Position numbers and translations under genes: made by a program. This document shows, one piece after another, positions 1-5,009 of a stretch of DNA of 5,013 nucleotides. Source of the stretch: an uncultured Eubacteriales bacterium (lineage in GTDB: Bacteria; Bacillota; Clostridia; Oscillospirales; Acutalibacteraceae). Every line of letters begins with the position of its first letter. Position 1 is the first letter of the stretch. The DNA lies in assembly GCA_934486755.1 (NCBI GenBank), contig CAKSQT010000092.1, forward strand, positions 1-5,013, read 5' to 3'. The notes beneath the pieces were generated by a model. The model had not been told where the DNA came from and did no database searches. It was given only the letters and a program-made list of their open reading frames with translations.

Positions 1-1
1 A

Positions 2-292
2 ACGGTAAGAGGCTGGCTTGACCATATTTCTAAAAAAGAAAAAATTATTTTTTCAAGAACAGTTTCGAACAGCGGATATGATTCCGATGTCTATAACTTG
101 ATTAGTTTCGGTATGCGTTCAAAGGCGGATACGGTAATAGTCCCTATGCAGGATTATCTGTGTCTGGATAATTCGTGCAGAATGAACTCGCCTGGCACCG
201 AAAACGGAAATTGGATCTGGCGAATGAAAATATCGGATTATGATGATAATATGGCGGCAAAAATAAAGCAATTGAGCCGCGGAAGAAATTAA
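2..292 (+). CDS. malQ: 4-alpha-glucanotransferase (amylomaltase), C-terminal fragment
   Basis: This is the last 96 residues of a GH77 4-alpha-glucanotransferase. The reading frame is open from base 2 and the start lies left of the window. The enzyme is cytoplasmic and moves alpha-1,4-glucan segments between maltodextrins or glycogen-derived chains. The identification rests on the family's conserved C-terminal signature, seen here as VPMQDYLCLDNS followed at once by RMNSPGT and then NGNWIWR. In known amylomaltases this stretch (QD.L.L...RMN.PGT..GNW.WR) closes the catalytic barrel near the acceptor side. About four fifths of the usual ~500-residue protein, including the catalytic Asp and Glu residues, is outside the window, so intactness cannot be judged. 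The first Met in the visible part (position 98) is internal to the family alignment and is not a start. The gene ends 9 bases before an intrinsic terminator, so it is the last gene of its transcript. Confidence 0.93.
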   Translation, partial: TVRGWLDHISKKEKIIFSRTVSNSGYDSDVYNLISFGMRSKADTVIVPMQDYLCLDNSCRMNSPGTENGNWIWRMKISDYDDNMAAKIKQLSRGRN

Positions 293-301
293 ACAGATAT
301 A

Positions 302-336
302 ACGGAGACATTTTTTAAAAGTGTTTCCGTTTTTTT
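302..336 (+). terminator. intrinsic terminator after malQ
   Basis: A 9-bp stem pairs ACGGAGACA (302-310) with TGTTTCCGT (322-330), with one G-U pair. It is followed by a run of seven T (330-336). The A/T-rich 11-base loop may itself pair partly. It lies 9 bases after the malQ stop and separates malQ from the ribosomal protein operon. Confidence 0.88.
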
Positions 337-442
337 ATAAATAAATTTTGTGATTGGTAAGTGAGAATACGAGAGCATTTTAAAGGAAAAAGAAGAAAAA
401 CAGAGATTTTGCTTTTTAAATTAAAATTTTGAAATTTTCGTA

Positions 443-471
443 TTGACATTGCTGCCGTGTTGTGGTATTAT
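443..471 (+). promoter_or_regulatory. sigma-A type promoter for rplM-rpsI
   Basis: A perfect -35 box TTGACA (443-448) is separated by 17 bases from the -10 box TATTAT (466-471). TGG just upstream of the -10 (463-465) makes it an extended -10. A/T tracts at about 412-439 could act as an UP element. The predicted start near 478 gives a leader of only about 38 bases, too short for the L13 autoregulatory leader known from bacilli, and I see no such fold. Strength close to consensus is what one expects for a ribosomal protein operon. Confidence 0.9.
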
Positions 472-515
472 ATTCAGGCTAAATAAATTGAAAAAAATTT
501 TGGAGGTTTACATTT

Positions 516-944
516 ATGTCTACATTTATGGCAAAACCTGCTGAAATTCAGCGCAAATGGTATATTATCGACGCTGCTGACAGACCGCTCGGACGTACCG
601 CAACCAAGGTTGCCGATATTCTCCGCGGTAAGTTGAAGCCCGAATTTACCCCGCATGTTGACTGCGGTGACCACGTTATCGTTATCAACGCTGAAAAGGC
701 AGTATTAACAGGCAAAAAACTCGAAAACAAGTATTATCGCCGTCACACAGGTTATATCGGCGGTCTCAAAGAGGTTAAGTATTCAACCCTTATGAGCACC
801 CGTCCCGAACTTGCGGTTGAACTCGCGGTAAAGGGAATGGTTCCCGATACTACAATCGGCAGAAAAGCTCTTACACGTCTTCACATCTATAAAGGTGCTG
901 AATACGCACAGGTAGCTCAGAAGCCCGAAAAGCTTGAATTTTAA
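516..944 (+). CDS. rplM: 50S ribosomal protein L13 (uL13)
   Basis: The product is a 142-residue full-length uL13, an early-assembly protein of the large ribosomal subunit that binds 23S rRNA. The E. coli protein is also 142 residues. Recognisable blocks in order are RKWYIIDA (13-20), LGR (25-27), LRGK (36-39), HVDCGD (47-52), VIVINAEK (54-61), LTGKK (64-68), YYRRHTGYIGG (73-83), and the C-terminal AVKGMVP and GRKAL blocks ending in AQKPEKLEF. The start at 516 is preceded by GGAGG (502-506) at a 9-base spacing; the second Met, at codon 5, is too far from it. It is the first gene of the rplM-rpsI operon, with rpsI 17 bases downstream, the same gene pair found across bacteria. Antisense open frames over this gene are coding shadows. 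Confidence 0.98.
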   Translation: MSTFMAKPAEIQRKWYIIDAADRPLGRTATKVADILRGKLKPEFTPHVDCGDHVIVINAEKAVLTGKKLENKYYRRHTGYIGGLKEVKYSTLMSTRPELAVELAVKGMVPDTTIGRKALTRLHIYKGAEYAQVAQKPEKLEF

Positions 945-961
945 GAAGGGAGACAGAAACA

Positions 962-1360
962 ATGTTTGAAGGAAAGCCTTATTTCTACGGAACAGGCAGA
1001 AGAAAAAGTTCTGTTGCCCGTGTTCGTGTTTATAACGGTACAGGAAAAGTTACCATTAATGACAGGGATATAGACGATTATTTCGGTCTTGAAACCCTTA
1101 AACTTATCGTTCGCCAGCCACTTACTTTGACAGGCACAGCAGATAAGTTTGATATTGTTTGCCGTGTAAACGGCGGCGGTGTTACCGGTCAGGCAGGCGC
1201 TATCCGTCACGGTATTGCCCGCGCTCTTTTGCAGTACGACGCAGAGCTTAGAACCGAGCTTAAAAAAGCAGGTTTACTCACACGCGATCCGCGTATGAAA
1301 GAAAGAAAGAAATACGGTCTCAAAGGCGCACGCCGCGCACCGCAGTTCTCAAAGAGATAA
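962..1360 (+). CDS. rpsI: 30S ribosomal protein S9 (uS9)
   Basis: The product is a 132-residue full-length uS9, a small-subunit head protein. The family opening GTGRRKSSVARVR is at residues 10-22. The family signature, beginning GGGVTGQ at 71 and running through HGIARAL to 89, matches fully. The basic tail RDPRMKERKKYG then ARRAPQFSKR runs to residue 132. The C-terminal SKR is the part known to reach the P-site tRNA, and it is intact. The AAGGGAG ribosome binding site (946-952) sits 9 bases before the ATG, in the 17-base gap after rplM. No separate promoter is visible, so it is co-transcribed with rplM. The operon ends at the strong terminator beginning 17 bases after the stop. Confidence 0.98.
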   Translation: MFEGKPYFYGTGRRKSSVARVRVYNGTGKVTINDRDIDDYFGLETLKLIVRQPLTLTGTADKFDIVCRVNGGGVTGQAGAIRHGIARALLQYDAELRTELKKAGLLTRDPRMKERKKYGLKGARRAPQFSKR

Positions 1361-1376
1361 TTATTGTTTATCTAAT

Positions 1377-1416
1377 AAAAACACCGCTGATGTTTTGTTC
1401 ATCAGCGGTGTTTTTT
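1377..1416. terminator. bidirectional intrinsic terminator shared by rpsI and the convergent exchanger gene
   Basis: A perfect 12-bp stem, ACACCGCTGATG (1381-1392) with CATCAGCGGTGT (1400-1411), has a 7-base loop. It extends to 16 bp through an A tract on the left (1377-1380) and T tract on the right. Reading rightwards it ends in six T (1411-1416). Reading leftwards it ends in five T (1381-1377). It lies between the rpsI stop (1360) and the stop of the minus-strand gene (1432), so it can end both transcripts. Confidence 0.93.
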
Positions 1417-1431
1417 CGCTTGTATTATTAA

Positions 1432-2415
1432 TTATAAAACGGTGGGAAATGGGTTGAAGAATGAAATGTATCCTACATACGCAAGATAAACTACCAACAT
1501 AATTACGCCCTGCGCGCGTGTGAACTTTCCCTTTATCAGCATCGGAATTATCGCCATTGCCATAATAAGCAGACAAACGGGAATGTCCAAAATCAGGTTC
1601 TGTGCGCAAGCTGTAAGACTGCCCGTTGAAACAAATGAACAGATCGGCAGGATTATAGCAATATCAATAAGATTAGCGCCTATAATATTGCCGACAGACA
1701 GGGAAGACTGCTTTTTGGAAATAGCGGTAATCGTTGTAACAAGTTCGGGCAAAGACGTGCCCACTGCAACTATGGTTGCGGAAATGACTGCCTGTGAAAC
1801 ACCGCTTACAACAGCAATCTCCGTAGCGGAGCTTACCAAAAAATCAGCGCCTATTACAATGCCTGCGGCGCCTATTACAAATTTGCCGATATTTAACGGT
1901 ATGTCGCTCTTTTTAAATGAAATTTTTACTGAATCAGTTGATTCTTTTTTGGCGCTTTTAATACTTTCGTAGGTCGCGATTATGAAAACTGCTATAAGTA
2001 AGATACTGCCTATTAATGAAAAACTTTTTCCGAACGACGAAAGGTATAAAATAACCGTTGCTATTATCAGTAAAATAGATTTGAAAGCATACTGACTGCG
2101 GTTGACGATGTGGGGAATACAAATTATTGAAATTGCCATTATAAGTCCCGTATTTGCGGTAACCGAACCGACTGCGTTGCCGATTGCAATGGCGTTTTCG
2201 CCTCTGGCGGCACCGAGACAGGACACAATAAGCTCAGGCAGGGTAGTGGCAAGACTGACAACGGTTGCGCCGATAATAAAATGCGGTATACCCGAAACCT
2301 CCGCCATCCAAGTGGCGGCGTCCACAAACAGATCCCCGCCTTTAACGATCAGGACAAGACCTGCTATAAACAGCAAAATCAATGCCCACATAGGCCAACC
2401 TACAACTGAAAACAT
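1432..2415 (-). CDS. CaCA-family cation exchanger (YrbG-like), probable Mn2+/Ca2+ efflux protein
   Basis: The product is a 327-residue integral membrane protein of the Ca2+:cation antiporter superfamily. About ten hydrophobic helices are arranged as two inverted halves joined by a Lys/Ser-rich loop (about residues 150-175). Alpha-repeat 1 has ATTLPEL (56-62, Glu61) and GNAVGS (79-84) with Asn88. Alpha-repeat 2 has GTSLPEL (219-225, Glu224) and GNIIGAN (242-248) with Asp251. These acidic residues line up with the ion-binding residues of the archaeal NCX structure. The usual GTS of repeat 1 is ATT, and the last repeat has Ala247 where Ser is usual. I chose the ATG at 2415 because GGTGAT lies 4 bases upstream in correct register. 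The in-frame ATG at 2442 (336 residues) has no ribosome binding site and directly follows a small hairpin. The gene lies behind a Mn2+ riboswitch, which argues for Mn2+ export; family membership alone would suggest Ca2+/Na+ exchange. Substrate is inference. Confidence 0.92.
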   Translation of the reverse strand: MFSVVGWPMWALILLFIAGLVLIVKGGDLFVDAATWMAEVSGIPHFIIGATVVSLATTLPELIVSCLGAARGENAIAIGNAVGSVTANTGLIMAISIICIPHIVNRSQYAFKSILLIIATVILYLSSFGKSFSLIGSILLIAVFIIATYESIKSAKKESTDSVKISFKKSDIPLNIGKFVIGAAGIVIGADFLVSSATEIAVVSGVSQAVISATIVAVGTSLPELVTTITAISKKQSSLSVGNIIGANLIDIAIILPICSFVSTGSLTACAQNLILDIPVCLLIMAMAIIPMLIKGKFTRAQGVIMLVVYLAYVGYISFFNPFPTVL

Positions 2416-2419
2416 ATTA

Positions 2420-2433
2420 ATCACCAATTCCTT
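2420..2433 (-). promoter_or_regulatory. ribosome binding site deciding the exchanger start
   Basis: Read on the minus strand, AAGGA (2433-2429) is followed by ATT and then GGTGAT (2425-2420), 4 bases before the ATG at 2415. GGTGAT matches the 3' part of the full anti-Shine-Dalgarno complement and places that ATG at the normal distance. The upstream ATG at 2442 has only a TAGCC/GGCTA hairpin (2459-2444) in front of it and no purine-rich site. Confidence 0.6.
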
Positions 2434-2458
2434 TTTTGTCATATAGCCAAACAGGGCT

Positions 2459-2505
2459 AAAAAAACAAGACCTTTTGCGCCGACAAAACGACGCTAAAAG
2501 TCTTG
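2459..2505 (-). terminator. riboswitch expression-platform terminator
   Basis: On the minus strand, CAAGACTTTTAGCG (2505-2492) pairs with CGCAAAAGGTCTTG (2479-2466): a 14-position stem with one mismatch and one G-U pair, a 12-base loop, then seven T (2465-2459). Its 5' arm contains both the conserved CAAGAC junction of the yybP-ykoY aptamer and the 3' strand of aptamer helix P1 (2500-2493). Aptamer and terminator are therefore mutually exclusive, which predicts that ligand binding prevents termination. Confidence 0.88.
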
Positions 2506-2580
2506 TTCCCATTTAGGGCGTGCAGCCATCGGCATAGCCGAGGAATGTTGACAGCACGATTATAACCACTCCCTTTTAAC
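2493..2580 (-). promoter_or_regulatory. yybP-ykoY (Mn2+-sensing) riboswitch aptamer
   Basis: Read on the minus strand, helix P1 is GTTAAAAG (2580-2573) with CTTTTAGC (2500-2493), 8 bp with one G-U. It is followed by the conserved 5' junction, here GGAGTGG (2572-2566; the usual form is GGAGUAG). Next come a stem CGTGC/GCACG (2558-2554 with 2523-2519), the conserved loop TGTCAACATTCC, a capping hairpin TCGGC-TAT-GCCGA (2541-2529), and TGGCTGCACG. The 3' junction CAAGAC runs directly into P1. This order and these sequences are the hallmarks of the yybP-ykoY family, established to bind Mn2+ and usually to turn on Mn2+ exporters. The aptamer starts 8 bases after a -10 box and ends in a terminator, so control is by transcription antitermination of the exchanger gene. 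I could not run a covariance model. Confidence 0.88.
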
Positions 2581-2587
2581 AAGAGAC

Positions 2588-2616
2588 ATTATAACCGAAC
2601 TTGTTAAAAAAATCAA
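2588..2616 (-). promoter_or_regulatory. promoter of the riboswitch-exchanger transcript
   Basis: On the minus strand, TTGATT (2616-2611), a 17-base spacer, and a perfect TATAAT (2593-2588). The predicted start is near 2581, which places the first transcribed bases at the start of riboswitch helix P1. It lies only a few bases after the stop codon of the SDR gene, so the exchanger can be transcribed independently. Confidence 0.85.
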
Positions 2617-2622
2617 GTACTT

Positions 2623-3381
2623 TTATGCTCCGCACATCTTCATAACAATATTATGCGGCAACACCTTGGCAATAACACGGTAAAATTTATAAAATAACAG
2701 ATTAGTGTATACGCCTTTGCCTGATTTTGAGGCTTTTAATGATTTTTCCGCCATAATCTTTGGATTAACGCGCGGCAGAGTATCAAATGTATGGCTTGAA
2801 CCTGGCGCAATTCCTGCAAGCGGAAGAAATTCCGTGTCCATAGGACCTGGGCAGACAGCCAAAACGTTGATTTTACGTTTTTTCAATTCGCTCCTTAATG
2901 CCTTTGAAAGACTTAATACATACGCCTTTGTTGAACAGTAAACAGCCATACGCGTGTTCGGTGCAAAGGCGGCAATCGAACAGGTGTTAATTATTTCCGA
3001 GTTTTCACTCATAAACGGCAAAGTAAGCGAGGTCATAGCGGTAAGAGCTTCGCAGTTAAGTCTGACCATACCCGCATTGTCAGCCGTGTCGAGTTTATCG
3101 AAATCGCCGAGTTTGCCAAAGCCGGCGTTATTAATCAATAATTTTACATCCGCCGCGTTTTGCTTCAACAATTCGGAATACTTATTAAGACATTCGCTGT
3201 CGGTTATATCAATAGAAACGCAACGCACATTGGTTTTTAATTTTTCGGCAAGTTCCTCCAATTTATCCTTTCTGCGCGCTATCAGCCATATCTCGTCAAT
3301 GTCGGCGCGCATTTTATCAACCGCAATCGCATATTCCTTGCCGAGTCCCGAAGACGCACCCGTAATTACTGCAATTTTCAT
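2623..3381 (-). CDS. short-chain dehydrogenase/reductase (classical SDR)
   Basis: The product is a 252-residue soluble NAD(P)-dependent oxidoreductase with a Rossmann fold, of normal length for a classical SDR. The motifs are complete: the glycine-rich TGASSGLG (7-14), Asp59 in the IDIT adenine-pocket strand, NNAG (84-87), the catalytic set Asn109, Ser135, Tyr148 and Lys152 (in YCSTK), and PGP (178-180). Arg35-Arg36 after the second strand favour NADPH over NADH. The substrate cannot be read from the sequence; the C-terminal part (after about residue 195) resembles the general YqjQ/DltE-like group. I chose the ATG at 3381, with AAAGGA 10 bases upstream; a GTG at 3390 is in frame but only 1 base past that site. 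It has its own promoter, divergent from that of the flavoprotein gene. No clear terminator follows it before the riboswitch promoter. Confidence 0.93.
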   Translation of the reverse strand: MKIAVITGASSGLGKEYAIAVDKMRADIDEIWLIARRKDKLEELAEKLKTNVRCVSIDITDSECLNKYSELLKQNAADVKLLINNAGFGKLGDFDKLDTADNAGMVRLNCEALTAMTSLTLPFMSENSEIINTCSIAAFAPNTRMAVYCSTKAYVLSLSKALRSELKKRKINVLAVCPGPMDTEFLPLAGIAPGSSHTFDTLPRVNPKIMAEKSLKASKSGKGVYTNLLFYKFYRVIAKVLPHNIVMKMCGA

Positions 3382-3405
3382 TAGTACCACATCCTTTATA
3401 TAAAT

Positions 3406-3433
3406 ATTATAAGGAAAATTGTCTTTAAGTCAA
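3406..3433 (-). promoter_or_regulatory. promoter of the SDR gene
   Basis: On the minus strand, TTGACT (3433-3428), a 16-base spacer, and a perfect TATAAT (3411-3406). The predicted start is near 3399, giving a very short leader that just includes the AAAGGA ribosome binding site (3397-3392). The -35 box faces the -35 box of the rightward promoter across 13 bases. Confidence 0.82.
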
Positions 3434-3446
3434 GTGCTGTGCTTGT

Positions 3447-3475
3447 TTGACATAACGGAGGATATGTGCTAAAAT
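3447..3475 (+). promoter_or_regulatory. promoter reading toward the FAD oxidoreductase gene
   Basis: TTGACA (3447-3452), a 17-base spacer, and TAAAAT (3470-3475), with TG one base before the -10 (3467-3468) as an extended -10. The predicted start is near 3482. No better promoter was found between here and the oxidoreductase start at 3783, so the mRNA would carry a leader of about 300 bases containing the whole palindromic element. Confidence 0.8.
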
Positions 3476-3479
3476 CTTC

Positions 3480-3511
3480 TTAATACCATTCGCTTAGGCA
3501 AGTGGTAATAA
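3480..3511. repeat. imperfect hairpin at the left end of the element
   Basis: TACCATTCGC (3484-3493) can pair with GCAAGTGGTA (3498-3507) with one mismatch and a U-G pair around a TTAG loop. The left arm lies outside the terminal repeat and resembles the element's right end (14 of 19 bases match between 3480-3498 and 3755-3773). The element may extend left to about 3480, or this may be a remnant of a second copy. Confidence 0.5.
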
Positions 3512-3517
3512 TCCGAA

Positions 3518-3634
3518 TCTGCCTAAAACGGCGTCTTTTCGGCGTATTTTCACTTGTCGTCGTTGCAAGGCGACAGCCTTGCTGCCTCCTCCGCATAAAA
3601 ATCCACTCTAAAATGCGCTCTTTTTAGGTCGTAG
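3518..3634. repeat. left internal palindrome (arm A) of the element
   Basis: The core is a perfect 7-bp hairpin GCAAGGC-GACA-GCCTTGC (3565-3582). The outer part is CCTAAAA (3522-3528) against TTTTAGG (3622-3628). Both are centred at about 3574. The sequence between pairs loosely with shifted GCG and TTTT blocks. It reads as an old, partly decayed long hairpin. Confidence 0.6.
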
Positions 3635-3635
3635 A

Positions 3636-3743
3636 TTTTACGTGTAGCAGATTTTTTGCAGGGCGAGGCACAAAACGCAGTTAATCCTTTCGGATTAACG
3701 AGTATTTTAACAATGCAATGCGGAAAATCTGCTACACGTAAAA
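3636..3743. repeat. right internal palindrome (arm B) with perfect 20-bp arms
   Basis: 3636-3655 and 3724-3743 are exact reverse complements over 20 bases (core ACGTGTAGCAGA / TCTGCTACACGT). At the same centre (3689.5) lies a perfect 8-bp hairpin GTTAATCC-TTTC-GGATTAAC (3680-3699). The parts between pair only partly. The shared centre shows one long nested hairpin and not two unrelated repeats. Confidence 0.85.
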
Positions 3744-3782
3744 CGGGTTCGGATTTATTACCGCTTGCCTAGGGAGCAGAGT

Positions 3783-5009
3783 ATGAAACGTGTTGTTGTA
3801 ATCGGCGCGGGCGCGTCGGGTTTGACAGCGGCTTATTATGCCGCATTAAATAATAATCAGGTCACTGTAATTGAAAAAAACGAAAAACCTGCCAGAAAGC
3901 TCATGATAACAGGCAAGGGAAGATGCAACGTGACTAACAACTGTTCCTTTGACGCCCTTATAGCGAATACCCCGGGCAACGGGAAATTCCTTTACTCTGC
4001 TTTTTCTCAATTTGGCTCCGATAAGACTATGGAGCTTTTTGAAAAACTCGGTGTACCTTTAAAAACTGAACGCGGAAACCGCGTATTCCCGATTTCCGAT
4101 AAGGCTTGCGATATTGTTGACGCACTTGTAAAGGGCGTAAAAAGTAACGGCGTTAAGATTATTCACAACAGTGTAAAACGGGTTTTAATTGACGGCGAAA
4201 ATGCGGCGGGAGTTGAGCTTGACGACGGTGAAACGATACCCGCCGACAGCGTTATAATCGCTACGGGCGGAAAGTCGTATCCTCTTACAGGTTCAACAGG
4301 CGACGGATATATAATGGCGGCTGAATTGGGGCATACTGTTAAAGAAATACGTCCGTCGCTTGTGCCGCTTGAAATACACGAAGGTTTCTGTACTAAACTT
4401 TCGGGACTTTCTTTAAAAAATGTAACCCTTTCGGTTTATGAGGGGGAGAAAAGCAAGCCTATCTTTTCCGAGCTGGGAGAAATGCTGTTTACACATTTCG
4501 GGATTTCAGGTCCTCTTGTATTAAGCGCTTCGGCACATATACGCAATATGGGTAAAAAGAGTTATACTGCCGTTGTAGATTTGAAGCCTGCGCTGACAAC
4601 GGAACAGCTTGACCGAAGAATACAACGTGATTTTTCAGAGGAGCAAAACAAGGATTTTTCCAATTCTCTTGATAAATTGTTGCCGAAAAGCATTATTCCC
4701 ACGGTTGTTTCGCTTTCATGTATTGAGCCTGACAAAAAAGTTAATCAAATCAGCCGAGAAGAACGGTCAAGGCTGTGCCGAACCGTCAAGAATTTTACAA
4801 TGCATATAACTTCGTTCAGACCGATAGAAGAAGCTGTAATTACCGCGGGCGGTGTTTCCGTAAAGGAGATAAATCCCTCAACTATGGAATCGAAAGTTAT
4901 TAACGGGTTATTCTTTGCGGGTGAGGTTATTGACGTTGACGCCTCCACGGGCGGTTTTAATTTGCAGATAGCGTTTGCGACAGGTTATCTGGCAGGGATA
5001 AATTCATAA
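3783..5009 (+). CDS. FAD-dependent oxidoreductase of the HI0933/YhiN/BaiN family
   Basis: The product is a complete 408-residue flavoprotein. The N-terminal Rossmann motif GAGASG (8-13) with Glu31 at the end of the second strand binds the FAD ADP moiety. KPARKLMITGKGRCNVTN (35-52) is the diagnostic signature of this family. ATGG (160-163), GEMLFTHFGISGP (232-244), TAGGVS (354-359) and the closing GLFFAGEVIDVDASTGG (375-391) complete the fold. The family is widespread. One clostridial member (BaiN) has been linked to bile-acid dehydroxylation, but most have no settled substrate, and nothing in these neighbours suggests bile-acid metabolism. The ATG at 3783 has AGGGAG (3771-3776) 6 bases upstream. 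An in-frame TTG at 3765 lies within the end of the palindromic element and is rejected. The gene ends 4 bases before the window edge, so its terminator or next gene is not visible. Confidence 0.94.
   Translation: MKRVVVIGAGASGLTAAYYAALNNNQVTVIEKNEKPARKLMITGKGRCNVTNNCSFDALIANTPGNGKFLYSAFSQFGSDKTMELFEKLGVPLKTERGNRVFPISDKACDIVDALVKGVKSNGVKIIHNSVKRVLIDGENAAGVELDDGETIPADSVIIATGGKSYPLTGSTGDGYIMAAELGHTVKEIRPSLVPLEIHEGFCTKLSGLSLKNVTLSVYEGEKSKPIFSELGEMLFTHFGISGPLVLSASAHIRNMGKKSYTAVVDLKPALTTEQLDRRIQRDFSEEQNKDFSNSLDKLLPKSIIPTVVSLSCIEPDKKVNQISREERSRLCRTVKNFTMHITSFRPIEEAVITAGGVSVKEINPSTMESKVINGLFFAGEVIDVDASTGGFNLQIAFATGYLAGINS

Larger units (their letters stand above)
3495..3771. mobile_element. MITE-like non-coding element with terminal inverted repeats and two internal palindromes
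   Basis: The ends are inverted copies. TAGGCAAGTGGTAATAA then TCCGAA at the left (3495-3517) matches the complement of 3748-3771 with one substitution and one inserted base. Inside lie two successive nested palindromes (3518-3634 and 3636-3743). There is no meaningful open reading frame on either strand. Both ends carry TA, which would fit a TA target duplication as left by IS630/Tc1-mariner transposases, so it may be a MITE mobilised in trans; that parentage is inference. The right end abuts the AGGGAG ribosome binding site of the oxidoreductase gene. Alternatively it could be a structured leader RNA, because the arrangement folds into a closing stem with two long hairpin arms. The left boundary is uncertain (see the repeat at 3480-3511). 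Confidence 0.62.

Noticed and set aside
337..442. Possible small gene or RNA between malQ and rplM
   Set aside because: It is A/T-rich sequence without an open frame with a ribosome binding site, a promoter-terminator pair or a stable fold; at most it provides A/T tracts upstream of the rplM promoter.
941..1210. Minus-strand open frame opposite rpsI
   Set aside because: It is a coding shadow of a fully recognised ribosomal protein. The same applies to the frames at 474-674 and 548-730 over rplM.
1520..1972. Plus-strand open frame of 150 codons opposite the exchanger gene
   Set aside because: It is antisense to a well-supported membrane protein with intact family motifs. Its composition is what the reverse complement of hydrophobic codons gives, and it has no convincing ribosome binding site. 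The same holds for 2102-2446, and for 2705-2941 and 2954-3403 opposite the SDR gene.
2559..2565. Second TATAAT on the minus strand inside the riboswitch
   Set aside because: No acceptable -35 box lies 16-18 bases upstream, and the bases fall in the aptamer between its conserved junction and stem.
2501..2584. Pairing of TCTTGTT (2584-2578) with AACAAGA (2507-2501) as the riboswitch base stem
   Set aside because: The 5' strand would start before the predicted transcription start, and it would consume the conserved CAAGAC junction. The GTTAAAAG/CTTTTAGC helix fits the known aptamer layout better.
3382..3390. GTG start extending the SDR by three residues
   Set aside because: The AAAGGA site is only 1 base from that GTG but 10 bases from the ATG at 3381.
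3495..3771. CRISPR array or tandem repeat array
   Set aside because: The repeats are inverted and nested, with no regular direct repeats or spacers and no cas genes nearby.
3765..3782. TTG start extending the FAD oxidoreductase by six residues
   Set aside because: The added residues are encoded by the element's end and the ribosome binding site itself. The ATG at 3783 has AGGGAG at a good distance and gives the family's normal N-terminus just before GAGASG.
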